From Lysobacterales bacterium (lineage in GTDB: Bacteria; Pseudomonadota; Gammaproteobacteria; Xanthomonadales; SZUA-36): DNA of 49,433 nt. Of this stretch, positions 1-9,564 are shown one piece after another. Where the stretch lies: positions 1-49,433 of the forward strand of contig JABAAB010000075.1 of NCBI GenBank assembly GCA_014238945.1. Reading direction: 5' to 3'. The translations under genes and the position numbers were made by a program. Under the pieces are notes generated by a model. That model made no database searches, was not told where the DNA came from, and saw nothing but the letters and a program-made list of their open reading frames with translations. How positions within the stretch are numbered: the stretch's first letter is position 1; the number at the start of each line of letters is the position of its first letter.

Positions 1-3
1 AAA

Positions 4-1266
4 ATGAGTATGAACAGTCAAAAAACCTGGATGGCCATCGTCGCATTGGCAGTCGTCATCGGCGGTGTTGTCTACCTCGGCAACGACTTCCCATCAGGCA
101 GCGAGCAGGCTTCAGGAACGATTGTTCCAGCGGAACGTTATCGCGGTGATCAGATTACCAGCGATGATGTTACGCTCGGAGATGAGGGTTTAGCACAGTT
201 TATGCAAACTGATGCATTTGAATACCTGATCAACAATCCCGAATTGGTTCAGGACCTGAGCAACGCTGACTTTGCCAATATGATGGCCAATGCAGATTTC
301 GCCAATATGATGGCCAATGCTGACTTTGCCAATCTGATGGCCAATGCAGATTTTGCCAATCTGATGGCCAATGCTGACTTTGCCAATCTGATGGCCAATG
401 CAGATTTTGCCAATCTGATGGCCAATGCAGATTTCGCCAATATGATGGCCAACGCTGACTTTGCCAATCTGATGGCCAATGCAGATTTCGCCAATCTGAT
501 GGCCAATGCAGATTTTGCCAATCTGATGGCCAATGCAGATTTTGCCAATCTGATGGCCAATGCAGATTTTGCCAATGCCCTGGCCAATGCAGATTTTGCC
601 AATGCCCTGGCCAATGGTGATTTCGCCAATGCCCTGGCCAATGCAGATTTCGCCAATGCCCTGGCCAATGGTGATTTTGCCAATATGATGGCCAATGCTG
701 ATTTTGCCAATCTGATGGCCAATGCTGATTTTGCCAATATGATGGCCAACGCAGACTTCGCCAATGCCCTGGCCAATACAGATTTTGCCAATATGCTGGC
801 CAATGCTGATTTTGCCAATATGCTGGCCAATGCAGATTTCGCCAATGCCCTGGCCAATGGTGATTTCGCCAACGCCCTGGCCAATGGTGATTTCGCCAAC
901 GCCCTGGCCAATGGTGATTTCGCCAATATGCTGGCCAATGCAGATTTTGCCAACATGATGGCCAATGCTGATTTTGCGAATATGATGGCCAACGCTGACT
1001 TTGCCAACGCCCTGGCCAATGGTGATTTTGCCAATGCCCTGGCCAATGCAGATTTCGCTAATCTTATGGCCAATGGTGACTTTGCCAATTTGCTGGCCAA
1101 TGCAGATTTCGCCAATGCCCTGGCCAATGCAGACTTTGCCAATGTTTTGGCAAATGGTGACTTTGCACGTGCCATGCAGAATGCAGATTTCGCCAATGCC
1201 ATGGCCAATGGTGACTTTGCACGTGGTTTGGCTAATGGTGACTTTGCACGCTCTAGCGAAAGATAA
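4..1266 (+). CDS. Membrane-anchored DFAN nonapeptide-repeat protein
   Basis: I do not recognise a named family. The protein as visible has 420 residues. Residues 8-26 form one hydrophobic segment that reads as an uncleaved signal anchor or a signal peptide. Residues 27-86 are a non-repetitive, acidic linker. Residues 87-420 are 37 tandem nine-residue units with consensus N-A/G-D-F-A-N-x-x-A. Asp-Phe-Ala is invariant, the two x positions are mostly MM, LM, ML or AL, and three of the last four units read DFAR. The period is nine, so it is not a plain five-residue pentapeptide repeat, and it lacks the GGxGxD pattern of RTX repeats. A regular solenoid outside the membrane is an inference. Only three bases precede the first ATG, so an upstream start and the ribosome site cannot be excluded; a second ATG lies two codons in. 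A strong terminator follows. Confidence 0.85.
   Translation: MSMNSQKTWMAIVALAVVIGGVVYLGNDFPSGSEQASGTIVPAERYRGDQITSDDVTLGDEGLAQFMQTDAFEYLINNPELVQDLSNADFANMMANADFANMMANADFANLMANADFANLMANADFANLMANADFANLMANADFANMMANADFANLMANADFANLMANADFANLMANADFANLMANADFANALANADFANALANGDFANALANADFANALANGDFANMMANADFANLMANADFANMMANADFANALANTDFANMLANADFANMLANADFANALANGDFANALANGDFANALANGDFANMLANADFANMMANADFANMMANADFANALANGDFANALANADFANLMANGDFANLLANADFANALANADFANVLANGDFARAMQNADFANAMANGDFARGLANGDFARSSER
262..1263 (+). repeat. 37-copy 27-bp coding tandem repeat
   Basis: The DNA repeats with a 27-bp period over about 1 kb, in phase with the reading frame of the DFAN protein. Copies differ mainly at the codons for the two variable residues, at Ala/Gly before DFA, and by synonymous ttt/ttc and gat/gac changes. 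Runs of like variants (a block of LM units, then blocks of AL units with Gly) suggest local duplication of short groups of units. Because the period is a multiple of three, other frames and the opposite strand also stay open, producing false ORFs. Confidence 0.97.
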
Positions 1267-1292
1267 GTCAATTCCATTAAAATAGAAGAATC

Positions 1293-1326
1293 AAGCCGCC
1301 TGATGATTGTCAGGCGGCTTTTTTTT
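1293..1326 (+). terminator. Rho-independent terminator after the DFAN repeat gene
   Basis: A GC-rich stem of ten base pairs (1293-1302 with 1311-1320), extendable by one A-T pair, closes a short loop and runs directly into eight T residues. It starts 26 bp after the stop of the repeat gene, so that gene is probably the end of its transcript. Confidence 0.92.
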
Positions 1327-1464
1327 GCATGATGACTTGGCGATTTACCCCGCCCTGGATTTGCAAAGAGCGCGAGTGCCTGTTTACACTCGTCATGTAA
1401 TACGATGATCCGAATAGTGCTGGCATCCATATGTAGAATAAAGCGTCACCAGAGGGAGAATAAC

Positions 1465-4401
1465 GTGCGCTCAATAAAAATTGCTGTGCTTTCCGCCACT
1501 TTACTTGCCACAAACCTGTCTTCGGCAGGTGCCTTTGAGTTGGACAAATTGGAGACCGAGGATCTCAGGCTGTTGTATTTTGATCCATTCCAGACTTACC
1601 TGGTGCCAAACGTGACCAGAAGCTTCCACAATTCCCTTGAATTTCAAAAATACATATTAAATTGGACCCCCTATGAAGAAACCACCATTCTGCTGAAGGA
1701 TTTTTCTGACTACGGGAATGCTGGCGCCGCAGTCTCACCTGTAAATGCGGTCTCAGTGGATATTGCCCCGCCAAGTCATACGCTTGAGGTTATCCCCGGG
1801 AGCGAACGATTTTTCTCACTGATGAACCATGAAATGGTTCACGTGGCTACCATGGATATTTCCAATGAACAGGATCGGAAATGGCGACGGTTTTTCGGCG
1901 GCAAACCCAGGGAGACCGACAAACATCCGGAAACCATGCTCTACAGTTATCTCGCCACCCCGCGTTTCAGTTCTCCCCGGTGGTACGCAGAGGGTAGTGC
2001 AGTATTCATGGAAACCTGGATGTCCAGTGGAATCGGTCGTGTGCTGGGTGCATATGATGAGATGGTTTTCCGTTCCATGGTCCGGGATGATGCCCATTTC
2101 TACAGCAATCTGGGTCTGGTTTCTGAAGGGACAGCGGTTGATTTCCAGGTGGGGGCAAATGCTTATCTTTACGGTACACGTTTCTTTAGCTACCTGGCCC
2201 ATGAATATTCACCGACGATGGTAATCGACTGGCTAAGCAGGGGAGAGGACAGTAAACGGTACTATGCAAATCAGTTCGAACATGTGTTCGGAAAACCGAT
2301 GGTGAACGTATGGGATGACTGGATTGAATTTGAGCATGAATTCCAACAGGCCAACCTGGAAAAGGTCAGGAAATTTCCGTTGACCCCGACTACACGGCAT
2401 TCGCCGATGGCCCTTGGCTCCATATCAAAAGCCTTCGTTGAACCTGAGAGCAGGACCCTGGTAGGCGCGTTTCGTTACCCCGGCGTCGTTGCGCATATCG
2501 GGGTAATGGCACTGGATGACGGCAGCATTGAACGGGTTACGGATATCAAGGGCCCCATGCTGTACCGGGTAAGTTCACTTGCGTTTGATTCTCAGTCGCG
2601 GACTGTGTTTTACACCAATGATAATCTGGCATTTCGGGATTTGATGTCAGTTGACCTCAATAGTGGTGAAACCCGGATGCTGCTTAAAGATGCACGTATT
2701 GGTGACCTGGTCTTCAGTGAAGTTGACAGATCAATCTGGGGCCTCAGGCATCTGAACGGATATGTCTCGCTGGTGCGGATTCCCTACCCATACACCGAGT
2801 GGGACCAGGTCCATACCTGGCCTTATGGACAGGACCTGTTTGAGTTGGACATATCACCGGATGGTGAACTCTTGTCTACTTCCATGGGCGAAATAGACGG
2901 AAGTATGTTTCTGCGGATATTCAAAACCAGTGATCTCCTAAGTAAGAAAATCGAGCATATCGCGCAGTTCGATTTTGGTGTTGCGGTTCCTGAAGGATTT
3001 GTATTTTCACCGGATGGCAAGTATCTGTTCGGCAGTTCATATTACACGGGAGTATCAAATATATTTCGTTATGAGTTGAGCAGCGGTGCAATCGAGGCCG
3101 TCAGTAATGCTGAAACAGGTTTTTTCCGTCCGATACCATTGGCTGATGGTTCACTGATAGTCTTTGAGTATACCGGGCAGGGCTTTGTCCCAACCCTGAT
3201 TGATCCAAAACCCCTTGAGGATGTCAGTGGAATTATCCTGCTGGGCAATGAAATCGTAAAAAAACATCCCGTGGTAAGGGACTGGAGCGTGGTCAAATCC
3301 CTATCTGATGTTAAATTTGATGAGTTGGAAACCATTACGGGAAAGTACCGTCCTGCTAAAGAATTGAAGTTTGGAACGGCTTATCCTGTGGTGGAAGGAT
3401 ACCGGGACGATATTGCCGTTGGTTGGCACTTCAATTGGCATGATCCGGCACAGTTGCATCGCGTGGATTTGACCGCGGCCTATTCATGGGACACAACCTC
3501 GGATGAAAGTCTGCACATCAATGCCGAATACCACGCTTTGAACTGGTATGCACGCTACTGGCACAACGATGCTGATTTTTATGATTTATTTGGTCCAACA
3601 AAACGCAGTCGCAAAGGTGATGCGTTTATGGTTGGCTATGACAGGGCATTGATTTTTGATGAACCCAGAATAATGGAATTTTCAGCGGACGTGGCTTACT
3701 ACACCGGCCTGGACACCTTACCGGACAACCAGAATGTCCCCACACTGTTTTTCGAAGACATCCTTCGCGCACAGGCCAAACTCAATTACACCAACATCCG
3801 AAAATCACTGGGTGCAGTTGATCACGAAAAAGGTTACCGCTGGGATATCGTAGTAACAGCAGACCATGCAAACAGCGACACCATCCCAAAGTTGCGTCTT
3901 GGACTTGATTTCGGCTTTGCCTTGCCCTGGAAACATTCATCTGTCTGGTTCTACAATTCGGCTGGAACCGCCAGTGGCAAGCGGCTCAATACGCTGACGA
4001 ATTATTACTTCGGTGGCTACGGAAACAACTATGTTGATGACGGCGGGGTCAAACGTTACCGCGAGTACTATTCGATGCCCGGCTTTGAAATCGATGCCAT
4101 AGGGGCGCGTGATTTCGTCAAATCGGTGGCCGAGTGGAATCTCCCCCCGGTACGGTTTCGTTCCATGGGCACACCGGGATTGTTCCTGAGTTGGGTCCGG
4201 CCTGCGGTATTTGTCGCCGGACTGGTTACCGACCCAGGTCAAAGGTTTGAACGTACATTTACCAGTGCCGGGTTTCAACTTGATTTGCAGTTTACGCTCG
4301 GACATCGTCACTCGATGACACTTTCCGCTGGATATGCCGCCGGCTTCAGAAGCGGTGACAAGGTTGACGATGAGATAATGATTTCCCTGAAAATATTATA
4401 A
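1465..4401 (+). CDS. Secreted gluzincin-like metalloprotease with propeller and C-terminal barrel-like region
   Basis: A GTG start at 1465 is chosen because a purine-rich GAGGGAG site lies just upstream and the product then begins with a classical signal peptide (K5, hydrophobic core, AGA cleavage region near residue 23). The mature protein has about 955 residues. HEMVH at residues 122-126 and a W-Y-A-E-G segment with Glu176 about 50 residues later match the zinc ligand layout of peptidase-MA-like gluzincins. Residues about 310-620 contain TolB/WD40-type strand motifs (FSPDGKYLFGSS and similar), suggesting a beta-propeller. The last 300 residues alternate aromatic and polar positions like outer-membrane barrel strands and end with a hydrophobic residue. 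Exact substrate and family name are unknown. The location, outer membrane or surface, is inferred. Confidence 0.85.
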   Translation: MRSIKIAVLSATLLATNLSSAGAFELDKLETEDLRLLYFDPFQTYLVPNVTRSFHNSLEFQKYILNWTPYEETTILLKDFSDYGNAGAAVSPVNAVSVDIAPPSHTLEVIPGSERFFSLMNHEMVHVATMDISNEQDRKWRRFFGGKPRETDKHPETMLYSYLATPRFSSPRWYAEGSAVFMETWMSSGIGRVLGAYDEMVFRSMVRDDAHFYSNLGLVSEGTAVDFQVGANAYLYGTRFFSYLAHEYSPTMVIDWLSRGEDSKRYYANQFEHVFGKPMVNVWDDWIEFEHEFQQANLEKVRKFPLTPTTRHSPMALGSISKAFVEPESRTLVGAFRYPGVVAHIGVMALDDGSIERVTDIKGPMLYRVSSLAFDSQSRTVFYTNDNLAFRDLMSVDLNSGETRMLLKDARIGDLVFSEVDRSIWGLRHLNGYVSLVRIPYPYTEWDQVHTWPYGQDLFELDISPDGELLSTSMGEIDGSMFLRIFKTSDLLSKKIEHIAQFDFGVAVPEGFVFSPDGKYLFGSSYYTGVSNIFRYELSSGAIEAVSNAETGFFRPIPLADGSLIVFEYTGQGFVPTLIDPKPLEDVSGIILLGNEIVKKHPVVRDWSVVKSLSDVKFDELETITGKYRPAKELKFGTAYPVVEGYRDDIAVGWHFNWHDPAQLHRVDLTAAYSWDTTSDESLHINAEYHALNWYARYWHNDADFYDLFGPTKRSRKGDAFMVGYDRALIFDEPRIMEFSADVAYYTGLDTLPDNQNVPTLFFEDILRAQAKLNYTNIRKSLGAVDHEKGYRWDIVVTADHANSDTIPKLRLGLDFGFALPWKHSSVWFYNSAGTASGKRLNTLTNYYFGGYGNNYVDDGGVKRYREYYSMPGFEIDAIGARDFVKSVAEWNLPPVRFRSMGTPGLFLSWVRPAVFVAGLVTDPGQRFERTFTSAGFQLDLQFTLGHRHSMTLSAGYAAGFRSGDKVDDEIMISLKIL

Positions 4402-4474
4402 AAAAATTATGATTCTTCTGCGGAATCACGCAGAATAGCGCGGCATGAAGATTAACGACGGACATTGCTGAGCT

Positions 4475-5488
4475 ATGGGAACGGAATTACTGACCAAGGC
4501 ACCTGTGGCTTTGTTGCCGGTTCTGATCTTCCTGATCGTTCTTTTGTACATGGACAGTTACAAGCTGGTAGGTTTTCGTACCATCCTGCTGGTGATTTTT
4601 GCAGGTGCATTATTGCCGGTCGCTGGCTACTGGCTCAATGGTTATGCCATCGGTGCGTTGGACTGGGACCTGCAGACTTATTCCCGTTATGCTGCCCCCA
4701 TCCTGGAAGAAGCACTCAAAGCATCGGTGATGATTTTCCTTTTTAGGACAAACCGTGTCGGGTTCCTGGTAGATTCTGCCATTCTCGGTTTTGCGGTCGG
4801 TGCAGGTTTTAGCCTGTCGGAAAATCTTTATTACCTGTATCTGGCCTCAGACGCCCACATTGCGGTATGGGTTGTGCGTGGGTTTGGAACAGCGGTAATG
4901 CATGGCGGTGTCATGGCCCTGTTTGCTGTTATTTCACAAGTATTGACAGAGCGCAGTATGAAGATCAATCCGCTGTTGTATGTCCCCGGGTTTGTTGTCG
5001 CCATAGTCTTCCACTCAATCTACAATCATTTCCCCGGGGGCACGCCAGTACTTTCCATGCTTGCAACTTTATTGGTTCTGCCGCCGATTCTGTACATCGT
5101 GTTTCAGAAAAGTGCGCGCTCCATGCACGAGTGGCTGGAGGTCGATTTTGATGAAGACGCCCTTCTGCTTGAACAAATCAATTCCGGTGGGTTTACCGAA
5201 TCGAATATCGGTCGTTTCCTGAATGATCTGAAACAAAAATTCCCCGGACCGGTGGTCGTGGACATGTTGTGCTATTTACGTTTGTACACCGAACTCGCAC
5301 TGCGTGCCAAGGGTGTGCTGATGATGCGGGAGAATGGACTGGATACCCCGGTGGGGGAACGAACCCGCGAGAAATTCGAAGAAATGCACTACCTCGAAAA
5401 GAACATCGGTAAAACCGGTTGCCTGGCCATGAGCCCCTTTTTGCAGATGACCCGCAAGGATTTGTGGCAACTGTACGTCCTGGAGTAG
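4475..5488 (+). CDS. PrsW-family intramembrane metalloprotease
   Basis: A 337-residue protein with several membrane segments in the first 210 residues. It carries the PrsW signature pieces in order: an E-E-A-L-K motif near residue 72, a G-x-G-F-S-L-S-E-N segment near residue 112, and conserved histidines in transmembrane regions (MHGGVMA and HSIYNHF). The family belongs to the CPBP/Abi-like membrane proteases; Bacillus PrsW cleaves an anti-sigma factor. A cytoplasmic C-terminal region of about 125 residues, rich in charged residues, follows the membrane domain and probably serves regulation or substrate binding. No sigma/anti-sigma pair is visible nearby, so the substrate is unknown. The gene converges with the amidohydrolase, with only 12 bp between stops. 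Confidence 0.88.
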   Translation: MGTELLTKAPVALLPVLIFLIVLLYMDSYKLVGFRTILLVIFAGALLPVAGYWLNGYAIGALDWDLQTYSRYAAPILEEALKASVMIFLFRTNRVGFLVDSAILGFAVGAGFSLSENLYYLYLASDAHIAVWVVRGFGTAVMHGGVMALFAVISQVLTERSMKINPLLYVPGFVVAIVFHSIYNHFPGGTPVLSMLATLLVLPPILYIVFQKSARSMHEWLEVDFDEDALLLEQINSGGFTESNIGRFLNDLKQKFPGPVVVDMLCYLRLYTELALRAKGVLMMRENGLDTPVGERTREKFEEMHYLEKNIGKTGCLAMSPFLQMTRKDLWQLYVLE

Positions 5489-5500
5489 AACGACTCCGGA

Positions 5501-7036
5501 TCAATTCTCGCGTCTGATGACCTGCCCGGGGTAATTGCCGGTCACTTCACCGTTTTCATAAACAATCTGACCGTTCACCCAAACGGCGGTGATTCCACTG
5601 CTCAGGGCTTTCGGATCTTCCGGTGTGGCATTGTCAATCACGGTATCGGGGTCAAACAGTACCAGGTCGGCAGCAGCACCCGGTTGCAGGATACCCCGGT
5701 TGGCAAGCCCCATATGGGCAGCCGCCAAACCCGTCATCTTGTGTATGGCCTGTTCAAGACTCAGCACACCCTGCTCGCGAACATAACGTCCCAGTACCCT
5801 GGGATAACTACCCGCACCGCGGGGATGCAGATCATTCAGTCCTCCGTCGGTACACACGTTGGTGTGGGGCCAGGAAAGCAGCTTGTGAATATCATCCTCA
5901 CGCATACTGATCGCTATGATTCTGCTCGTGTCTCTTGTGCCTTCCAGGGTCGTCACCTGGGCTTCGACGGCCAGTTGCATCAACGTGGTTACCGGATCAA
6001 TTTCCCGCAGTTCAGCGATTTCGGTCAGTTTCATCCCAACGTATTCCGGCTGAGGGTCAAACCGCGAAAACCAGACACCTTCCGGCGGCGCCAGTTCGGT
6101 CAGTGCGAATTCAAACTCAGGGCGATCATTCAGATCCTTGGACGGGATCAGTACCATGATGTTCGATTGCCAGTATTCGTAGGGATATATATCAGCGGTG
6201 ATGTCGATACCCTCAGCACGGGCGGCATTGAGTTTATCCAGCACTTCTCCTGATCTGCCCCACAGGCTTTTCAGGGCCAGTTTGAAGTGCGAAATCTGAA
6301 CCGGTAATCCGGTGACACGGCCAATTTCAATAATTTCATCGAGGGCCTCCATGAACCAGCGATCCTCACTGCGCATGTGGCTTATATATCGTCCTTTGTA
6401 TTGTGCGGCCACCTTGGCCAGTGCCATGACCTCGGGTGATGCAGACCAAATACCGGGTTCGTACTCCAGACCGGTCCCCAGTCCGAGCGCTCCGCTCTTC
6501 ATTTCCTGCTCCAGCATCCCGGCCATGGCTTCGATTTCGCCATCGGTGGCCTGTCTGCGGAAGTTTTCACCAAGTACCTCTCTGCGTAAGGTGTTGTGCC
6601 CGGCATAGGATGCGAGGTTAATGGCCACCGGGTTGGTCTCAAGTCGTTGGAAAAAATCGGACAAAGGGAAGTGTGATCCTCCATCCTGTCCAAAAATAGC
6701 CGTTGTGATACCCTGGCTGACCGCATTCAACGCACCACGCTGGTCTTCGATACCCAGGTCGGCATGGCTGTGTGTATCTATGAACCCCGGTGCCAGGACC
6801 TGGCCTTTTCCGTCGATCACCTGCTCATTTGCCATGGGCTCCAATTGCCCGATCTGTGTGATCTTGCCAGCAAGAATTCGAACGTCACCGCTTAGGCGAT
6901 CGCTGCCACTTCCATCGATGATAATCACATTTTGAATGAGAATTCCTTCCTGGACGACATCCATGGCCAGCGCATTTCCAATCAGCGTATTTCCAAACAT
7001 TGAGATACATCCGATAATTATCAGTAGTTGTTTCAT
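5501..7036 (-). CDS. Exported N-acyl-D-amino-acid deacylase-type amidohydrolase
   Basis: The start at 7036 (MKQLLIIIGC) gives a signal peptide ending near ALA-M; two upstream in-frame ATGs (7075 and 7051) would only add a polar leader. The product is 511 residues. After the signal the chain has the amidohydrolase layout: a small beta domain with the motif V-I-D-G-x-G-Q-V-L-A-P-G-F-I-D, the metal-binding D-T-H-S-H-A-D, later ISHFK and T-D-G-G, and a C-terminal segment GSYPRVLGRYVREQGVLS typical of D-aminoacylases. The family hydrolyses N-acyl-D-amino acids to D-amino acids and carboxylates using metal. Periplasmic location is inferred from the signal. It may feed on peptidoglycan or peptide debris. 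Close relatives act on other amides, so substrate is not certain. Confidence 0.88.
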   Translation of the reverse strand: MKQLLIIIGCISMFGNTLIGNALAMDVVQEGILIQNVIIIDGSGSDRLSGDVRILAGKITQIGQLEPMANEQVIDGKGQVLAPGFIDTHSHADLGIEDQRGALNAVSQGITTAIFGQDGGSHFPLSDFFQRLETNPVAINLASYAGHNTLRREVLGENFRRQATDGEIEAMAGMLEQEMKSGALGLGTGLEYEPGIWSASPEVMALAKVAAQYKGRYISHMRSEDRWFMEALDEIIEIGRVTGLPVQISHFKLALKSLWGRSGEVLDKLNAARAEGIDITADIYPYEYWQSNIMVLIPSKDLNDRPEFEFALTELAPPEGVWFSRFDPQPEYVGMKLTEIAELREIDPVTTLMQLAVEAQVTTLEGTRDTSRIIAISMREDDIHKLLSWPHTNVCTDGGLNDLHPRGAGSYPRVLGRYVREQGVLSLEQAIHKMTGLAAAHMGLANRGILQPGAAADLVLFDPDTVIDNATPEDPKALSSGITAVWVNGQIVYENGEVTGNYPGQVIRREN

Positions 7037-7347
7037 TGTCCTGTTTTCCATGTTCCCGAGTCTTTGAAATTTCATTTGGGTAAGGCAGTCCAGCCACTAT
7101 TGAACCACAACTTGATGGGTAATGTATTCCCTGCAACACCCGGGGAAACCCCGTACCTCACCAGCCGTTTTTAACCACTGCGTGATGTATGTCAGAAATA
7201 GTTGATTTGGCAACCACGAACTATCGAATTTAATATCGCAGGAAACAAATACTATAGTATTATTCTCTGCACACAGTCATTGCCGTCCGAGTCTGTCGGT
7301 TCCTACTAGAACGATGCTTTAATGCTCATAAAAATCAGGAGAGTTTG
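7037..7347. other. Intergenic region upstream of the decayed receptor
   Basis: This 311-bp stretch between the divergent amidohydrolase and receptor remnant holds no gene I can support. The only clear element is a perfect 14-bp palindrome, AATACTATAGTATT, at 7248-7261, about 86 bp before the receptor ATG. It could be an operator or simply an AT-rich promoter element. A purine-rich ribosome site (AGGAGAG) lies at 7337-7343, just before the ATG at 7348. Confidence 0.5.
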
Positions 7348-9509
7348 ATGAAATCATCACCCAATTCCTGCATCGTGGGTTGCTATTGTTGTTTTTAGGT
7401 TTTTCCCTTGTTTTGTATTCCAACGTTTTGTTGGCCCAGTCAACGTCATCCCAGATCAGGGTCGTTGTTGCTGACTCAAATGGAAATGCCGTTGGAGGCG
7501 TGGGTGTACGGGTGACACATTTGCCCACTGGTCGTTCCCAGGTACTAACCTCAACACCCGCGGGGCTTGCATCTGCACGTGGTATGCAGGTGGGCGGGCC
7601 CTACCGTGTTGGATCCGCCGATTTTTCAGCCTGGTCATCAGAGGCCATAGAAGGGGTGTATTTGACCCTCGGTGAAACCGAACTGGTGACCTTGTGGTAA
7701 CCGCGGGTCCAGGTTCGCTGGAAGAAGTGATTGTTTCCGCGCACATGCAGTAACAACGACTCAAATTTGGTTCGGGTTCCGATTTCAAACAGGAAACCCT
7801 TGAAAGTATCCCCTCTATTTCAAGAGATTTTGTGAGTACCCTGGCCACCGACCCGAAGATTCTCGTAGACAACAGTGTGGCACGCGGTCCCGCGGTCTCC
7901 ATTGCCGGTGGCAACTACAGGTTCAATAGTGTGACCATTGATGGTGTTGCTCAAAATGACAACTTCGGTTTGTCAAAGAATGCTTCGGCAACACAGAGGA
8001 CGCCTATATCCATCGATGCAATCGAGGTGTTGGAAGTCAATGTAACGCCGTTTGATGTCACCTACGGGAACTTTGTCGGTGGTAACATTAATGTGGTAAC
8101 CAAGTGAGGTACCAACGAATTCCACGGCAGCATTTACGGCTATACCACCGGTGATTCCTGGTCAGGTAACAAGTCCGATGGTGTCAATCTGGGGATCGGC
8201 GATTTTGATGAAGACACTTATGGCGGAACCTTCGGTGGTCCGATTATCCAGGACCAACTGTTCTTCTTTGCCGCCTATGAGAAGTTCGAGACCACGGTTC
8301 CTTCCAATACCCAGACCATAGACAACATTGTAGGTGTCACACAGGCAGATGTAGACCAGGCCATTGACATTCTCAGGACAGAATATGGTTTTGACCCGGG
8401 AACTTTTGCAGCCAGTGATGTAGACGAAGATGAAAAGATACTGCTTAAACTGGACTGGTATATCAATGACAACCATCGTGCCGTAGCCAGCTATCAGCGT
8501 GCCGATGGTGACGTACTGTTCGATGACTTCCCTGAACAGGCCATACTCCAGTCCAATCGCTACAATATCAATGAAACCCTGGAAGCATATTCACTGCATT
8601 TGTTTTCAGACTGGAGCGACAATCTGTCTTCCGAGGTTAAAATCGGTTCCAAGGATGTCAAAAATCGCCAGAAAAGTATAGATTCAAACACACCGGATTT
8701 CGGGATATTTACCGATGCTGGCGGATTTATCGGTGCAGGTGGTGATCGATTCCGGCATACCAATGAGCTGGATAATGAAGCCGATCTCATCAAGTTGAAA
8801 TTTGATTATCTTGCAGGTGATCATACGATCACCGCTGGCTGGGAACAGGAAAAGCATACGGTACGTAACCTGTTCCTGCCGTTCTCAAAGGCCCAGTACA
8901 ATTTCTTTGGATTTGACGCATTGCAGAATCGTGAAGTCGGATTCGTATTGTACGGAAACTCAAATACCGGTAACCCACTTGATGCAGAAGCAAATTTCTC
9001 CCTGACGGTAGACAGCTTTTACCTGCAGGATGAATGGGCACCTTCCGACTCTCCGACCGTCAAGTTTGGATTGCGTTAATGATCCAAGGGTAACCGGTGA
9101 CCCGGCTTTCCTCGCCCATCTTGATGATTACATCAATAGTGAGAGCTGCCTGAAAGACGGCCGTGGCACGACCGTTGAACGCAACGCCTGCCAGAGTTCC
9201 TGGTCCAACGTTTTCAGCCTGCGTGTTTTGCAGGAAGTAGGCGGCTGGGGAGACAGGAAATTCGAGGTGAGCCTGGATATTGAAAATATTGGCAACCTGA
9301 TCAACAGCAACCGGGGCCGCCTGGAAAACTTCACGGCACCATCGAACGTGGCCCCGGTAGTCGTGGGTCTCACCGAAGATGGCTCTCAGTACATCTACAG
9401 TCCGACTTCCGGGGATGTGGTCAGTGGAGATACCGTGGTGGCCAAGCCTGCCATCTCACGCCTCTCTTCTGCTTACCGTATTCAATTGGGTGTGCGTTTT
9501 CGGTTTTAA
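7348..9509 (+). pseudogene. Decayed Oar-like TonB-dependent receptor
   Basis: Consecutive pieces in three frames together resemble an Oar-type TonB-dependent receptor: a signal peptide, a carboxypeptidase-regulatory-like N-terminal domain, a plug with NSVTIDGV and VNVTPFDVTYGNFVGGNINVVTK, and barrel strands ending in a terminal Phe (GVRFRF). Five lesions are visible. The ATG at 7348 is out of frame with the signal-peptide reading. There is a frameshift near 7690, a TAA at 7751-7753, and a TGA at 8105-8107 exactly where relatives read Ser in TK-S-GTNEFHG. A TAA at 9077-9079 is followed at once by sequence typical of the distal barrel in another frame, which implies that a few hundred codons of mid-barrel are deleted. 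The remnant is about 720 codons against roughly 1000 for the family. Its C-terminal end and terminator remain intact. Confidence 0.92.
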
Positions 9510-9535
9510 CAAAGCATAATTTAAACAAGGTATAT

Positions 9536-9564
9536 GGGGGCAACATCTGTTGCCCCCTTTTTTT
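9536..9564 (+). terminator. Rho-independent terminator of the receptor remnant
   Basis: A perfect GGGGGCAACA / TGTTGCCCCC inverted repeat (9536-9545 with 9548-9557) is followed by seven T residues, 26 bp past the last receptor codon. The hairpin effectively has a nine-pair stem and a four-base loop. Confidence 0.95.

Noticed and set aside
262-1263. CRISPR-like array of about 27-bp repeats
   Set aside because: The repeats are contiguous with no unique spacers, in coding phase, and have no cas genes nearby.
249-1430. Long open frame on the minus strand across the DFAN repeats, plus plus-strand frames at 764-958 and 1001-1285
   Set aside because: The 27-bp period keeps several frames free of stops. 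The minus-strand product is just an AKSALAIR-type repeat with no start site, and it runs through the terminator.
7456-7914. 152-residue minus-strand frame in the receptor remnant
   Set aside because: It is antisense to recognisable receptor sequence, with no recognisable product.
8105-8107. TGA as selenocysteine in the receptor
   Set aside because: Relatives have Ser here, no SECIS-like hairpin is evident, and four other lesions show plain decay.
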